Assembly: GCF_009807095.1 (NCBI RefSeq)
Contig: NZ_WUCC01000006.1
Span: forward strand, 62,001-126,000
Direction: 5' to 3'
From: Rathayibacter sp. VKM Ac-2754
GTDB taxonomy: Bacteria > Actinomycetota > Actinomycetes > Actinomycetales > Microbacteriaceae
Length of the DNA: 64,000 nt
Part shown: positions 1 through 8,236 of the stretch, piece after piece
Position numbering within the stretch: position 1 is the first letter of the stretch
Layout: each line of letters begins with the position of its first letter
Position numbers and translations under genes: made by a program
Notes under the pieces: model-generated
What the model saw: the letters and a program-made list of their open reading frames with translations, nothing else
Databases searched by the model: none
What the model was told of the DNA's origin: nothing

Positions 1-81
1 ATCGCGACGGCGGCCATCATCGCCGCCTTCTTCGTGCGACGCCCGGCCGAGTCGGACGCTCCGCTGCCCGTCGGCCACTAG
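1..81 (+). CDS. C-terminal end of a membrane protein, probably a transporter (partial)
   Basis: The window opens inside a reading frame whose last 26 codons encode a hydrophobic stretch (ATAAIIAAFF) followed by a short charged tail and a TAG stop. A final membrane helix with a basic cytoplasmic tail is typical of MFS-type transporters, but 26 residues cannot identify the family. It runs in the same direction as the synthetase that follows, so an export role for the product of that cassette is possible but unproven. Confidence 0.5.
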   Translation: MATAAIIAAFFVRRPAESDAPLPVGH

Positions 82-149
82 GCTGCCGCGAGCGCGGAGG
101 CGGTTCGGCGCGATCGGCGGCTGTTCACCTCCGCGACACCGGGCCGCTC

Positions 150-155
150 TACGGT
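150..155 (+). promoter_or_regulatory. -10 box for the Pls/PosA synthetase
   Basis: TACGGT matches the actinobacterial TANNNT consensus. Transcription from about 162 would exclude the upstream GTG at 154 and support the SD-preceded GTG at 205 as the start. A TTCACC at 124-129 is a weak -35 candidate with a long spacer. Confidence 0.35.
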
Positions 156-204
156 GACGCCCCGGTCGCCGCGTCGGATCGCGGGTCCGGAACGGAGACG
201 ACAC

Positions 205-3200
205 GTGGGTGGAACGAGCACCGGCAATCCTCAGGACCTCCTCGACGCCGGAGCGCTCGCGACGCCTCCGCGGACGCTGGTGGACGTCCTCCGCGACACC
301 GCGGAGAGGCACCCCGACGCCTCCGCCCTCGAGGACCCGGCCGGTGCGCTGAGCTACCGGGAGCTCCTGGCCCGCGTCGTCGGCACGGCCGGCGAGCTCA
401 CCGCCGCCGGAGTCCGCCGCGGTGATCGGGTCGGCGTCCGGATGGCGAGCGGCTCCCGCGAGCTGTACCTCGCGATCCTCTCGATCCTCGCCGCCGGCGC
501 CGCCTACGTGCCCGTCGACGCCGACGACCCGGAGGAGCGGGCGCAGCTCGTCTTCGGCGAGGCCGCCGTCGTCGGCGTCATCACCGGCTCGGGGCGCTTC
601 GAACGGAGCGAGGGCGAGCCCACCCGCCTCTTCGCCGGCTCGGCGCCGCACCCCAGCACGGCCTCGATCCCGCTGCTGCAGCCGCCCACCCTCGACGACG
701 ACGCCTGGATCATCTTCACGTCGGGCTCGACCGGCACCCCGAAGGGCGTCGCCGTCACCCACCGGTCGGCCGCCGCCTTCGTCGACGCCGAGGCGCGGCT
801 CTTCCTGCAGCAGGAGCCGCTCGGCCCGGGCGACCGCGTGCTGGCGGGTCTCTCGGTCGCCTTCGACGCCTCCTGCGAGGAGATGTGGCTCGCCTGGCGC
901 CACGGCGCCTGCCTGGTGCCCGCCCCGCGCTCGCTGGTGCGGAGCGGCATGGACCTCGGCCCGTGGCTGACCACCCACGGCATCACGGTCGTCTCGACCG
1001 TCCCGACCCTCGCCGCCCTCTGGCCCGCGGAGTCGCTCGAGAACGTGCGTCTGCTGATCTTCGGCGGCGAAGCCTGCCCGCCCGAGCTCGGCGAGCGCCT
1101 CGCGGTCGACGGCCGCGAGGTCTGGAACACCTACGGTCCGACCGAGGCCACCGTCGTCGCCTGCGCCGCCCCGCTCGGCGGCGAGGGTCCGGTGCGCATC
1201 GGCCTCCCCCTCGACGGCTGGCGCCTCGCCGTCGTCGACGCCGAGGGCGCGCGCGTCGGCGAGGGGGAGGTCGGCGAGCTGGTGATCGGCGGAGTCGGGC
1301 TCGCCCGCTACCTCGACGCCGCCAAGGACGCCGAGAAGTACGCCCCGGCTCCGACCCTCGGCTGGGACCGTGCCTACCGCTCGGGCGACCTGGTGCGGTT
1401 CGAGAGCGCCGGGCTCGTCTTCCAGGGCCGCGCCGACGACCAGGTCAAGCTCGGCGGCCGCCGCATCGAGCTCGGCGAGGTCGAGGCCGCCCTCCAGGCG
1501 CTTCCCGGAGTCGCCGGAGCCGCCGCTGCCGTCCGCACGACGAGCGCAGGCAACCAGGTGCTCGTCGGCTACCTCGCCCTGCCCGACGGGCGCGCACTCG
1601 ACCGGGATGCGGCGCTCGCGCGGCTCCGAGAGGAGCTGCCGGCCGCTCTCGTACCCCTCCTGGCGGTCGTCGCCGAACTGCCGACGCGCGTGTCGGGCAA
1701 GGTCGACCGCGCCGCGCTGCCGTGGCCGCTCGAGGGCGGTACCGAGGACGACTCCGCCCTCGACCCCGAGACCGCCTGGCTGGCCGCGCGCTGGCGCGAG
1801 GTGCTCGGTGTCCCCGTGGACGAGAAGGCCAACTTCTTCGATCTCGGCGGCGGCTCCCTCGCGGCGGCGCAGCTGGTCGCGCGGATCCGCGAGCGCGATC
1901 CCGAATTCACCGTCGCCGACGTCTACGCCCACCCGCGGCTCGCAGCGATGGCGTCCGAGATCACCGGCCGCGCGACCGGACTCTCCGAGGTCTCCGACCA
2001 CCGCATCGCCCCGGTCCCCCGCCGCATGCGCGTGCTGCAGACCCTCCTCGGCGCCCCGCTGCTCGTCCTCGGCAGCGCCCGCTGGCTGACCGCGATCCTC
2101 ACGGTGACCGCGATCCTCGACCTGCTGCCCGGCTTCGACTGGCTGCCCACCGTCTGGCTCGCCGTGCTGATCCCCGCCTTCGCGCTGTTCTGCACTCCGT
2201 TCGGGCGGATGGGCCTCACCGTCGTCGCGGCCCGGCTGCTGCTGCGCGGCGTGCGCGCCGGCGATCATCCGCGCGGCGGCGGGGTGCACCTCCGGCTCTG
2301 GCTGGCGGAGCAGATCGCGCACCAGCTCGGCGCGGTGAGCCTCGCCGGAGCGCCCTGGGTCGCCTACTACGCCCGCGCGCTCGGGGCCCGCATCGCCGAC
2401 GACGTCGACCTGCACTCGCTCCCGCCGCTGACCGGCATGCTCACACTCGGTCGCGGGGCCGCGATCGAGCCCGAGGTCGACCTCTCGGGCTACTGGATCG
2501 ACGGCGACGTCGTCCGCGTCGGCGCCGTGCGCGTCGGCGCCGGCAGCACCGTCGGCGCTCGGAGCACGCTGCTCCCCGGCGCCCGGATCGGCAAGAACGC
2601 GCAGATCGAAGCCGGCTCGGCCGTCTTCGGCCGCGTGCCCGCCGGTCAGCGCTGGGGCGGCTCCCCCGCCCAGCGCCTCGGCAAGGCCAATGCCGGCTTC
2701 CCCGCCGAGCGGCCGCCGAAGCGCACTGCCTGGGTGTGGGCGTACGGCGTCTCAGCCGTCGGTCTCGCCGCCGTCCCAGTCCTCGCCTTCGGCGCGGGCA
2801 CCGGAGTCGTCGCGATCGTCACGCAGGGATCGAGCGGTCTCGCGGAGGCGGTGCCGCGCGCCCTCGCCGCACTCGTCCCCGCCGTCTTCGTCACCGGCCT
2901 CGTGCTCGCCGCGCTCGTCGTTGCCTTCGTCCGCCTCCTCGGGCTCGGCGTCGACCGCGGCACCTACCCCGTGCGCGGGCGGATCGGCTGGCAGGTCTGG
3001 TCGACCGAGCGCCTGCTCGATCAGGCGCGCACGCTCCTCTTCCCCCTCTACTCCGGCCTGTTCACCCCGGTCTGGCTGCGCCTGCTCGGAGCGAAGGTCG
3101 GCCGCGACGTCGAGGCCTCGACCGTGCTTCTGCTGCCCGCGATGACGACGATCCGCGACGGCGCGTTCCTGGCCGACGACACCCTGGTCGCCTCCTACGC

Positions 3201-4143
3201 CCTCGGCGGCGGCTGGATGCGGCTGGCCCGCGCCGAGATCGGCGAGCGCGCGTTCCTCGGCAACTCGGGGATGGCGGCCCCCGGGCACACCGTCCCCGCG
3301 GGCGGCCTCGTCGCCGTGCTCTCGTCGGCACCGCGCAAGTCGAAGGCCGGCTCGTCGTGGCTGGGCTCGCCTCCGGTGCGCCTGCGACGGACCGTGGTCG
3401 AGGCGGAGTCGGCGCGCACGTTCCGCCCCGCCACGCGGCTCCGCATCGCCCGCATCGTCTGGGAGCTGCTGCGCTTCGTGCCGGTCGTCGTCTCGGTGGC
3501 GATCGGCTTCGGAGTCGTCGTGAGCCTGCTCGCGCTGGTGCAGACGGTCGGTGCGATCGTGACGACCCTGCTCGGCGGCCTGGTCCTGCTGGTCGCGGGC
3601 GCGGTGGCCGCGGCGGTCTCGACGGCGGCGAAGTGGCTGCTGATCCAGCGCGTGCGGCCGAGCGAGCATCCGCTCTGGTCGTCCTTCGTCTGGCGCAGCG
3701 AGCTAGCAGACACCTTCACCGAGATGGTCGCCGCTCCCTGGTTCGCCCACGCGGCGGCCGGCACTCCCGCGCTCGTCTGGTGGCTGCGCAGCCTGGGCGC
3801 GCGCATCGGGCGCGGCGTCTGGTGCGAGAGCTACTGGCTCCCGGAGGCGGATCTCGTCGAACTCGGCGACGGAGCGGCCGTGAACCGGGGCTGCGTCGTG
3901 CAGACGCACCTGTTCCATGATCGAATCATGAGCATGGATCTCGTGAGTCTCGACCCCGGTGCGACCCTCGGCCCGCACAGCGTGATCCTGCCCGCGGCGC
4001 GCATCGCCGCGCACGGCACGGTCGGGCCCGCCTCCCTGGTCATGCGCGGCGAGCTCGTGCCCGCCGGCAGCCGCTGGAGCGGCAACCCCATCGGACCGTG
4101 GCGCGACGTGCGCGTCGGCGACTACCACGCGCCCGTCGCGTGA
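205..4143 (+). CDS. Pls/PosA-family single-module nonribosomal peptide synthetase
   Basis: About 1312 residues. It should activate one amino acid as an acyl-adenylate, load it on its carrier domain and join units at the membrane, as in epsilon-poly-L-lysine synthetase (Pls). Residues about 20-500 are the adenylation domain: phosphate loop TSGSTGTPKGV (about 171), YGPTEA, YRSGDLV, GRADDQVKLGGRRIE and the SGKVDR lysine motif. Residues about 520-590 are the carrier domain with FFDLGGGSL (phosphopantetheine serine about 551). The remaining 700 residues alternate hydrophobic helices with three soluble blocks rich in hexapeptide-like turns; no HHxxxDG condensation motif and no thioesterase are seen, which is the Pls hallmark. 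GTG at 205 is preferred over 154 because GGAGA sits 5-8 nt upstream. Its stop overlaps the peptidase start. The product is inferred, not shown. Confidence 0.9.
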   Translation: MGGTSTGNPQDLLDAGALATPPRTLVDVLRDTAERHPDASALEDPAGALSYRELLARVVGTAGELTAAGVRRGDRVGVRMASGSRELYLAILSILAAGAAYVPVDADDPEERAQLVFGEAAVVGVITGSGRFERSEGEPTRLFAGSAPHPSTASIPLLQPPTLDDDAWIIFTSGSTGTPKGVAVTHRSAAAFVDAEARLFLQQEPLGPGDRVLAGLSVAFDASCEEMWLAWRHGACLVPAPRSLVRSGMDLGPWLTTHGITVVSTVPTLAALWPAESLENVRLLIFGGEACPPELGERLAVDGREVWNTYGPTEATVVACAAPLGGEGPVRIGLPLDGWRLAVVDAEGARVGEGEVGELVIGGVGLARYLDAAKDAEKYAPAPTLGWDRAYRSGDLVRFESAGLVFQGRADDQVKLGGRRIELGEVEAALQALPGVAGAAAAVRTTSAGNQVLVGYLALPDGRALDRDAALARLREELPAALVPLLAVVAELPTRVSGKVDRAALPWPLEGGTEDDSALDPETAWLAARWREVLGVPVDEKANFFDLGGGSLAAAQLVARIRERDPEFTVADVYAHPRLAAMASEITGRATGLSEVSDHRIAPVPRRMRVLQTLLGAPLLVLGSARWLTAILTVTAILDLLPGFDWLPTVWLAVLIPAFALFCTPFGRMGLTVVAARLLLRGVRAGDHPRGGGVHLRLWLAEQIAHQLGAVSLAGAPWVAYYARALGARIADDVDLHSLPPLTGMLTLGRGAAIEPEVDLSGYWIDGDVVRVGAVRVGAGSTVGARSTLLPGARIGKNAQIEAGSAVFGRVPAGQRWGGSPAQRLGKANAGFPAERPPKRTAWVWAYGVSAVGLAAVPVLAFGAGTGVVAIVTQGSSGLAEAVPRALAALVPAVFVTGLVLAALVVAFVRLLGLGVDRGTYPVRGRIGWQVWSTERLLDQARTLLFPLYSGLFTPVWLRLLGAKVGRDVEASTVLLLPAMTTIRDGAFLADDTLVASYALGGGWMRLARAEIGERAFLGNSGMAAPGHTVPAGGLVAVLSSAPRKSKAGSSWLGSPPVRLRRTVVEAESARTFRPATRLRIARIVWELLRFVPVVVSVAIGFGVVVSLLALVQTVGAIVTTLLGGLVLLVAGAVAAAVSTAAKWLLIQRVRPSEHPLWSSFVWRSELADTFTEMVAAPWFAHAAAGTPALVWWLRSLGARIGRGVWCESYWLPEADLVELGDGAAVNRGCVVQTHLFHDRIMSMDLVSLDPGATLGPHSVILPAARIAAHGTVGPASLVMRGELVPAGSRWSGNPIGPWRDVRVGDYHAPVA

Positions 4144-5462
4144 GCCCCGCGCAGACAGGACTCGAGACCGCCGGCGACCCGTACCTCCCCGGTATCGGCA
4201 ACACCGGCTACCGCGTCGAGTCGTACGACCTCGACCTCGACTACCGGGTCGCGACGAACCGGCTCGCCGCTCGGGCGACCCTGCAGATCGTCGCACTGCA
4301 GCCGCTGCGCCGCTTCTCACTCGATCTGAGCCGCCTGCGGGTGACCCGCGCTCGCGTCGCCGGGCGCAAGGCGCGCACCGAGCAGACGGCGCACAAGCTG
4401 AGGATCACGCCCGCCGAGCCGCTCGAGGCGGGCGAGTCGTTCGTGCTCGAGATCGAGTACGGCGGCCACCCCGGGCCACGCGTCAGCCACTGGGGCGAGC
4501 TGGGCTGGGAGGAGCTCGCCGACGGCGTGCTCGTCGCCTCGCAGCCCTCCGGCGCGTCAACCTGGTTCCCCTGCAACGACGACGTCGCCGAGAAGGCGCC
4601 GTACCGGATCCGCATCACCGCCGAGGAGGGCTACTCGGCCCTCGCGAACGGCGTGCTCCTCGAGACCAGCGGGCGCTCGGGCCGGCGGACGTGGCTCTAC
4701 GAGCAGCGCGAGCCGACCGCGACCTATCTGGCCTCGGTGCAGATCGGCCGCTACGTCATCGAGGACCGCATCCTGGCGGGAGTCGCGGTGAGCATCGCCC
4801 GCCCGGCCGCGCTGGCCCTCCGGGTGGCCCGCGACTTCGCTCCGCTCAGCGACATGATCGCCTTCTTCGAGCGCGTCTTCGGCCCCTACCCGTTCGCCCG
4901 CTACACGGTGGTCGTCACGGCGGACGTGCTCGAGATCCCGCTCGAGGCGCAGGGCATGGCGATCTTCGGCGCGAACCACGCCGACGGCCGCGGGGGCTCG
5001 GAGCGGCTGATCGCGCACGAGCTCGCCCACCAGTGGTTCGGCAACAGTGTCGGCATCGCGAGCTGGCGGCACATCTGGCTCAACGAGGGCTTCGCCTGCT
5101 ACGCCGAGTGGCTGTGGTCGGAGGAGTCGGGCGGCCCGTCCGCCGACACGCTGGCCCGGCGCCACCACGCGCTCCTGCGCTCCCAGCCGCAGGACCTCGT
5201 GCTCGGCGATCCCGGCCCGGTCGCGCTCTTCGACGACCGCGTCTACAAGCGCGGTGCGCTGACGCTGCACGCGGTGCGCCTCCGGGTGGGCGACGCCGTC
5301 TTCTTCGCGCTGCTGCGCGCGTGGGCGTCACGGCACGCCTCCGCGACCGTCACCGACGAGGACTTCCGCGAGCTCTGCGCCGAGCTGACCGACGGCGTCG
5401 ACGACCTGCTCGACGCGTGGCTGCTCGACGAGGCGCTGCCCGCGCTGCCGACCGCTCGCTGA
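4140..5462 (+). CDS. M1-family zinc metallopeptidase (aminopeptidase-like)
   Basis: About 440 residues, shorter than full-length PepN-type enzymes because the long C-terminal helical domain is missing. The catalytic signature HELAH (about residue 292) with the third zinc ligand in NEGFACYAE about 18 residues later is intact. The usual GAMEN exopeptidase motif is replaced by QGMAIF. GTG at 4140 overlaps the synthetase TGA (GTGA), so the two are translationally coupled. M1-type aminopeptidases are known beside pls genes, where they cleave the polymer or protect the producer; that role is inferred here. No signal peptide is evident, so it is probably cytoplasmic. Confidence 0.88.
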   Translation: MSPAQTGLETAGDPYLPGIGNTGYRVESYDLDLDYRVATNRLAARATLQIVALQPLRRFSLDLSRLRVTRARVAGRKARTEQTAHKLRITPAEPLEAGESFVLEIEYGGHPGPRVSHWGELGWEELADGVLVASQPSGASTWFPCNDDVAEKAPYRIRITAEEGYSALANGVLLETSGRSGRRTWLYEQREPTATYLASVQIGRYVIEDRILAGVAVSIARPAALALRVARDFAPLSDMIAFFERVFGPYPFARYTVVVTADVLEIPLEAQGMAIFGANHADGRGGSERLIAHELAHQWFGNSVGIASWRHIWLNEGFACYAEWLWSEESGGPSADTLARRHHALLRSQPQDLVLGDPGPVALFDDRVYKRGALTLHAVRLRVGDAVFFALLRAWASRHASATVTDEDFRELCAELTDGVDDLLDAWLLDEALPALPTAR

Positions 5463-5468
5463 CGCCTG

Positions 5469-6227
5469 CTAACGGCCGCCCGCCGGCACCAGCGACTCCG
5501 CCAGCGCATCGGCGTCCTCGCGGCGCCAGCCGATGATCGGCCCGACGCTCCGCCCCTCGATCGGCCCGAGCGCGACGCTCACGCGGAACGCCGGGTCGAG
5601 CTGCGGCTCGGCCAGCCGGTAGCGCGCCTGGTCGATCCGCGCCTCCGCGGACAGACGCGACTCGTGGATCCGGACCCGGCGCGGGTCGACCTCGAGCCCG
5701 CGGCCGTCGGCCTTCAGCGCCGCCTCGACCCGCGTCCAGTGCAGGATCGGGTCGGCCGGCCGCATCGCTCCCATCGAGAACGGCGCCCCGGCGACCTGCG
5801 TGATGCGGGCGCCCCGATCGGCCGGCCCCTCGACCGGCTCGATGTCGACGCCGACGGTCCCCGCGCTGCTCGCCGCGACCACGACGGCACCGGCGCAGTG
5901 CGCGATGCTCACCGACAGCCGTGCGAGCGCCGCATCGGGCCCCTCGAGTGCCGGGCGGCCGTGCGGCCCTCCGCAGCTCGCGCAGCGCGCCACCACGCTG
6001 ATCGCGGTCGGATCCCCGGCCGTCAGCTCGGCCGCCAGCAGCCGCAGCAGCACCCGCCCGAAGACGAAGCGCTCCGCGATCGCGGCCGACACCGTGCTCC
6101 GGTAGCGCTCGCACTCGAGCGCCGTCAGGAGAGGCAGCAGCGACTCGGCGTCGAGACTCTGCTCCTCCAGTGCCAGCCAGCGCAGATGCACGCCGGGCAG
6201 GTCGAGGCCGTGCTCCCTGTCCTCCAC
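5469..6227 (-). CDS. 4'-phosphopantetheinyl transferase (Sfp-type)
   Basis: About 252 residues, the normal Sfp-class length. It transfers phosphopantetheine from CoA to the serine of a carrier protein. VGVDIEP (Mg-binding DxE) and WTRVEAALKADGRG (the W-x-x-KEA-like motif) are both present; SIAHC replaces the usual SxSHS. It is convergent with the synthetase-peptidase pair and ends 6 bp from the peptidase stop. The adjacent carrier domain (serine about 551 of the synthetase) is the obvious substrate. GTG at 6227 is chosen because the in-frame upstream ATG at 6269 would lie inside the end of the polyphosphate kinase gene. Confidence 0.85.
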   Translation of the reverse strand: MEDREHGLDLPGVHLRWLALEEQSLDAESLLPLLTALECERYRSTVSAAIAERFVFGRVLLRLLAAELTAGDPTAISVVARCASCGGPHGRPALEGPDAALARLSVSIAHCAGAVVVAASSAGTVGVDIEPVEGPADRGARITQVAGAPFSMGAMRPADPILHWTRVEAALKADGRGLEVDPRRVRIHESRLSAEARIDQARYRLAEPQLDPAFRVSVALGPIEGRSVGPIIGWRREDADALAESLVPAGGR

Positions 6228-6268
6228 TCCGCGCTCCCCCCTGTCGTACCGCCGCCCCCCGGCCGGCA

Positions 6269-7255
6269 CTACCGTGCCGTCGCGACGTGCTCGCCGCGCT
6301 CGTAGACCTCGGACGCGGAGCCGACGATCAGCGGGTCCGGTCCCTGCGGCGAGACGACCTCGTCGTCACGGCCGTCGTACTCGTAGAGGCTCAGCACGTA
6401 GCGCATCGCCTCGAGTCTCGCGCGCTTCTTGTCGTTGCTCTTGACGATCGTCCACGGCGCGTCGGAGGTGTCGGTCGCGGCCATCATCGCCTCCTTCGCC
6501 GCCGTGTAGTCGCCCCACTTGTCGAGCGAGGCGAGGTCCATCGGCGAGAGCTTCCACTGCCGCACCGGGTCGATCATGCGGATCGTGAAGCGCGTGCGCT
6601 GCTCCTCCGCCGAGACCGAGAACCACAGCTTGACCAGGTCGATCCCGTCGCCCGTGAGCATGCTCTCGAACAGCGGGGTCTGGCGGATGAACTCGTCGTA
6701 CTGCTCCGGCGTGCAGAACCCCATCACGCGCTCGACGCCGGCGCGGTTGTACCAGGAGCGGTCGAACAGCACGATCTCTCCCGCGGCGGGGAGGTGCGAG
6801 ACGTAGCGCTGGAAGTACCACTGGGTGCCCTCGCGCTCGGTCGGCTTCTCGAGCGCGACCACGCGGGCTCCGCGCGGGTTGAGGTGCTCGGTGAAGCGCT
6901 TGATCGTGCCGCCCTTGCCCGCGGCGTCGCGCCCCTCGAAGACGACCACGAGCCGGCGGCCGTTCTTCTTGATCCAGTTCTGCAGCTTCAGCAGCTCGAT
7001 CTGCAGGAGGCGCTTGCCCGCCTCGTACTCCTCGCGCGACATCCGCTCGTCGTAGGGGTAGCCCTCGCGCCAGGTGTCGATCTGCGTGCCGTCGCGGCGG
7101 AGCAGGACGGGATCGTCGTCGTCCTCGTCGAGCACGACGAGATCCCGGGCGTCCTCGGGAGTCAGCGTGCGCAGGAGCTCGGGTGTGGGGATCAGCTCGG
7201 TCTCGGGGTGAAGCGCGGAGAGGGGCTGCGGAGAGGAGTCGGAGAAGGCAGGCAC
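6269..7255 (-). CDS. ppk2: Polyphosphate kinase 2 (PPK2 family)
   Basis: About 328 residues. PPK2 enzymes move phosphate between polyphosphate and nucleoside di- or monophosphates. Walker A EGRDAAGKGG (about residue 130), the lid region NPRGARVVALEKPTERE, and Walker B DRSWYNRAGVE are all present, the classic single-domain PPK2 layout. GTG at 7255 lies 6 nt after a TANNNT hexamer (7262-7267), fitting a leaderless mRNA. It runs in the same direction as the phosphopantetheinyl transferase gene downstream, so read-through is possible. Substrate class (I, II or III) cannot be decided by eye. Confidence 0.93.
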   Translation of the reverse strand: MPAFSDSSPQPLSALHPETELIPTPELLRTLTPEDARDLVVLDEDDDDPVLLRRDGTQIDTWREGYPYDERMSREEYEAGKRLLQIELLKLQNWIKKNGRRLVVVFEGRDAAGKGGTIKRFTEHLNPRGARVVALEKPTEREGTQWYFQRYVSHLPAAGEIVLFDRSWYNRAGVERVMGFCTPEQYDEFIRQTPLFESMLTGDGIDLVKLWFSVSAEEQRTRFTIRMIDPVRQWKLSPMDLASLDKWGDYTAAKEAMMAATDTSDAPWTIVKSNDKKRARLEAMRYVLSLYEYDGRDDEVVSPQGPDPLIVGSASEVYERGEHVATAR

Positions 7256-7261
7256 GCAGAG

Positions 7262-7267
7262 ACGCTA
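7262..7267 (-). promoter_or_regulatory. -10 box, leaderless promoter of ppk2
   Basis: TAGCGT on the minus strand, 6 nt upstream of the GTG at 7255. No ribosome binding site could fit in such a short leader. Confidence 0.5.
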
Positions 7268-7329
7268 GAGCCGGCGGGCGACGCGCCGGTGAACGGCGGG
7301 TGTCCCTCGCGGATGTGGGCGGCCGGACG

Positions 7330-7335
7330 TACCCT
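7330..7335 (+). promoter_or_regulatory. -10 box, leaderless promoter of the DUF2277 gene
   Basis: TACCCT, 6 nt before the ATG at 7342; it selects this ATG over longer upstream frames. Confidence 0.5.
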
Positions 7336-7341
7336 CGTCGC

Positions 7342-7614
7342 ATGTGCCGGAACATCCACACTCTTCACAACTTCGAGCCCTCCGCGAGCGACGAGGAGGT
7401 GCAGGCCGCCGCACTCCAGTACGTGCGCAAGATCAGCGGCACGACCAAGCCGTCGAAGGCGAATCAGGAGGCGTTCGACCGCGCCGTCGCCGAGATCGCG
7501 CACGTCACGGGTCACCTCCTCGAGGACCTCGTGGCGACGGTGCCGCCGAAGGACCGCGAGGTCGAGGCGGCGAAGGCGCGCGAGCGCTCGGCGAAGCGGT
7601 TCGCCACGGCCTGA
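7342..7614 (+). CDS. DUF2277 family small protein
   Basis: About 90 residues beginning MCRNIHTLHNFEPSASD, which is the characteristic DUF2277 N-terminus (Cys-Arg-Asn-Ile followed by Leu-x-Asn-Phe-x-Pro). It continues with a helical EEVQAAALQYVRKISG region and a basic C-terminal tail (REVEAAKARERSAKRF). No function is established for the family. The reading frame extends upstream to 7183, but the ATG at 7342 matches the family start and sits 6 nt after a -10 hexamer. It converges with the next gene, leaving 6 bp between stops. Confidence 0.88.
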   Translation: MCRNIHTLHNFEPSASDEEVQAAALQYVRKISGTTKPSKANQEAFDRAVAEIAHVTGHLLEDLVATVPPKDREVEAAKARERSAKRFATA

Positions 7615-7620
7615 GCGTCG

Positions 7621-8112
7621 CTAGCCGATGTAGTAGACGAGTCCGCGCTTCGACCGAGCCACCTCGGTCGTGAATCTCACTGCTCTGTCGAGGAAGCGGG
7701 AGATGTACTCCGCGTCGTCCTTCGTCGGATCTCCGGCGTCGAACACCTGTTGCAGCTCGACGAGGTCGTCCGCGATCTCCGCGATCTCCTCGGGCACGAG
7801 AGCCCGCATCCACGGAATCCAGCCGTACCCGTTCGGCGTCACCCGGCCCTCGAACATCCGGTGGGCCGGGCGCGGAGTCCCGCCCGGCGCTCGAGCAGCG
7901 GTCAGCGCCTGCAACGGCGACCAGGCCTTGTCCAGGTGGACCATGTCCCGCTCCGGCAAGGACTGCTCGAAGTTCGTGACCGCCATCGCAGCACCGTGGG
8001 GCATGCCCCAGGCATCCGCCAGCGGATCGTCGCCGATCACGCTCCGTGGATCGGCCAGTGCCGCCTCGGTCCGATCGGCGTCGAAAGCGTATGCGTAGTA
8101 TCTGATTCCCAT
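7621..8112 (-). CDS. DUF1877 / YfbM-like protein
   Basis: About 163 residues starting MGIRYYAYAFDADRTEAAL. Features include WSPLQALT, an HRMFEG element, NGYGWIPWMRALVPEEIAEIADDL and a C-terminal FLDRAVRFTTEVARSKRGLVYY block, the layout of YfbM-like DUF1877 proteins, which have no known activity. No signal peptide or membrane helix. ATG at 8112 is chosen over the longer open frame to 8427 because it matches the family N-terminus; CAGGAT 6 nt upstream is a near-consensus -10 and may give a leaderless transcript. Confidence 0.7.
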   Translation of the reverse strand: MGIRYYAYAFDADRTEAALADPRSVIGDDPLADAWGMPHGAAMAVTNFEQSLPERDMVHLDKAWSPLQALTAARAPGGTPRPAHRMFEGRVTPNGYGWIPWMRALVPEEIAEIADDLVELQQVFDAGDPTKDDAEYISRFLDRAVRFTTEVARSKRGLVYYIG

Positions 8113-8236
8113 CCGCCGATCCTGCCGAGCAGAGCGCGGCCGCATCGGCGAATCCGCCCCGCGTGGGGACGGCTCCCGTTCATCGCCCGCTGTGGAGGAG
8201 CGCCGCTCGTCACCTCCACACCTCTGGTCGCCGGCG

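Noticed and set aside
885-3920. A long +2-frame open reading frame inside the synthetase gene
   Set aside because: Arg/Pro/Ala-rich low-complexity translation typical of an off-frame shadow in high-GC DNA; the frame with recognisable domains is the other one.
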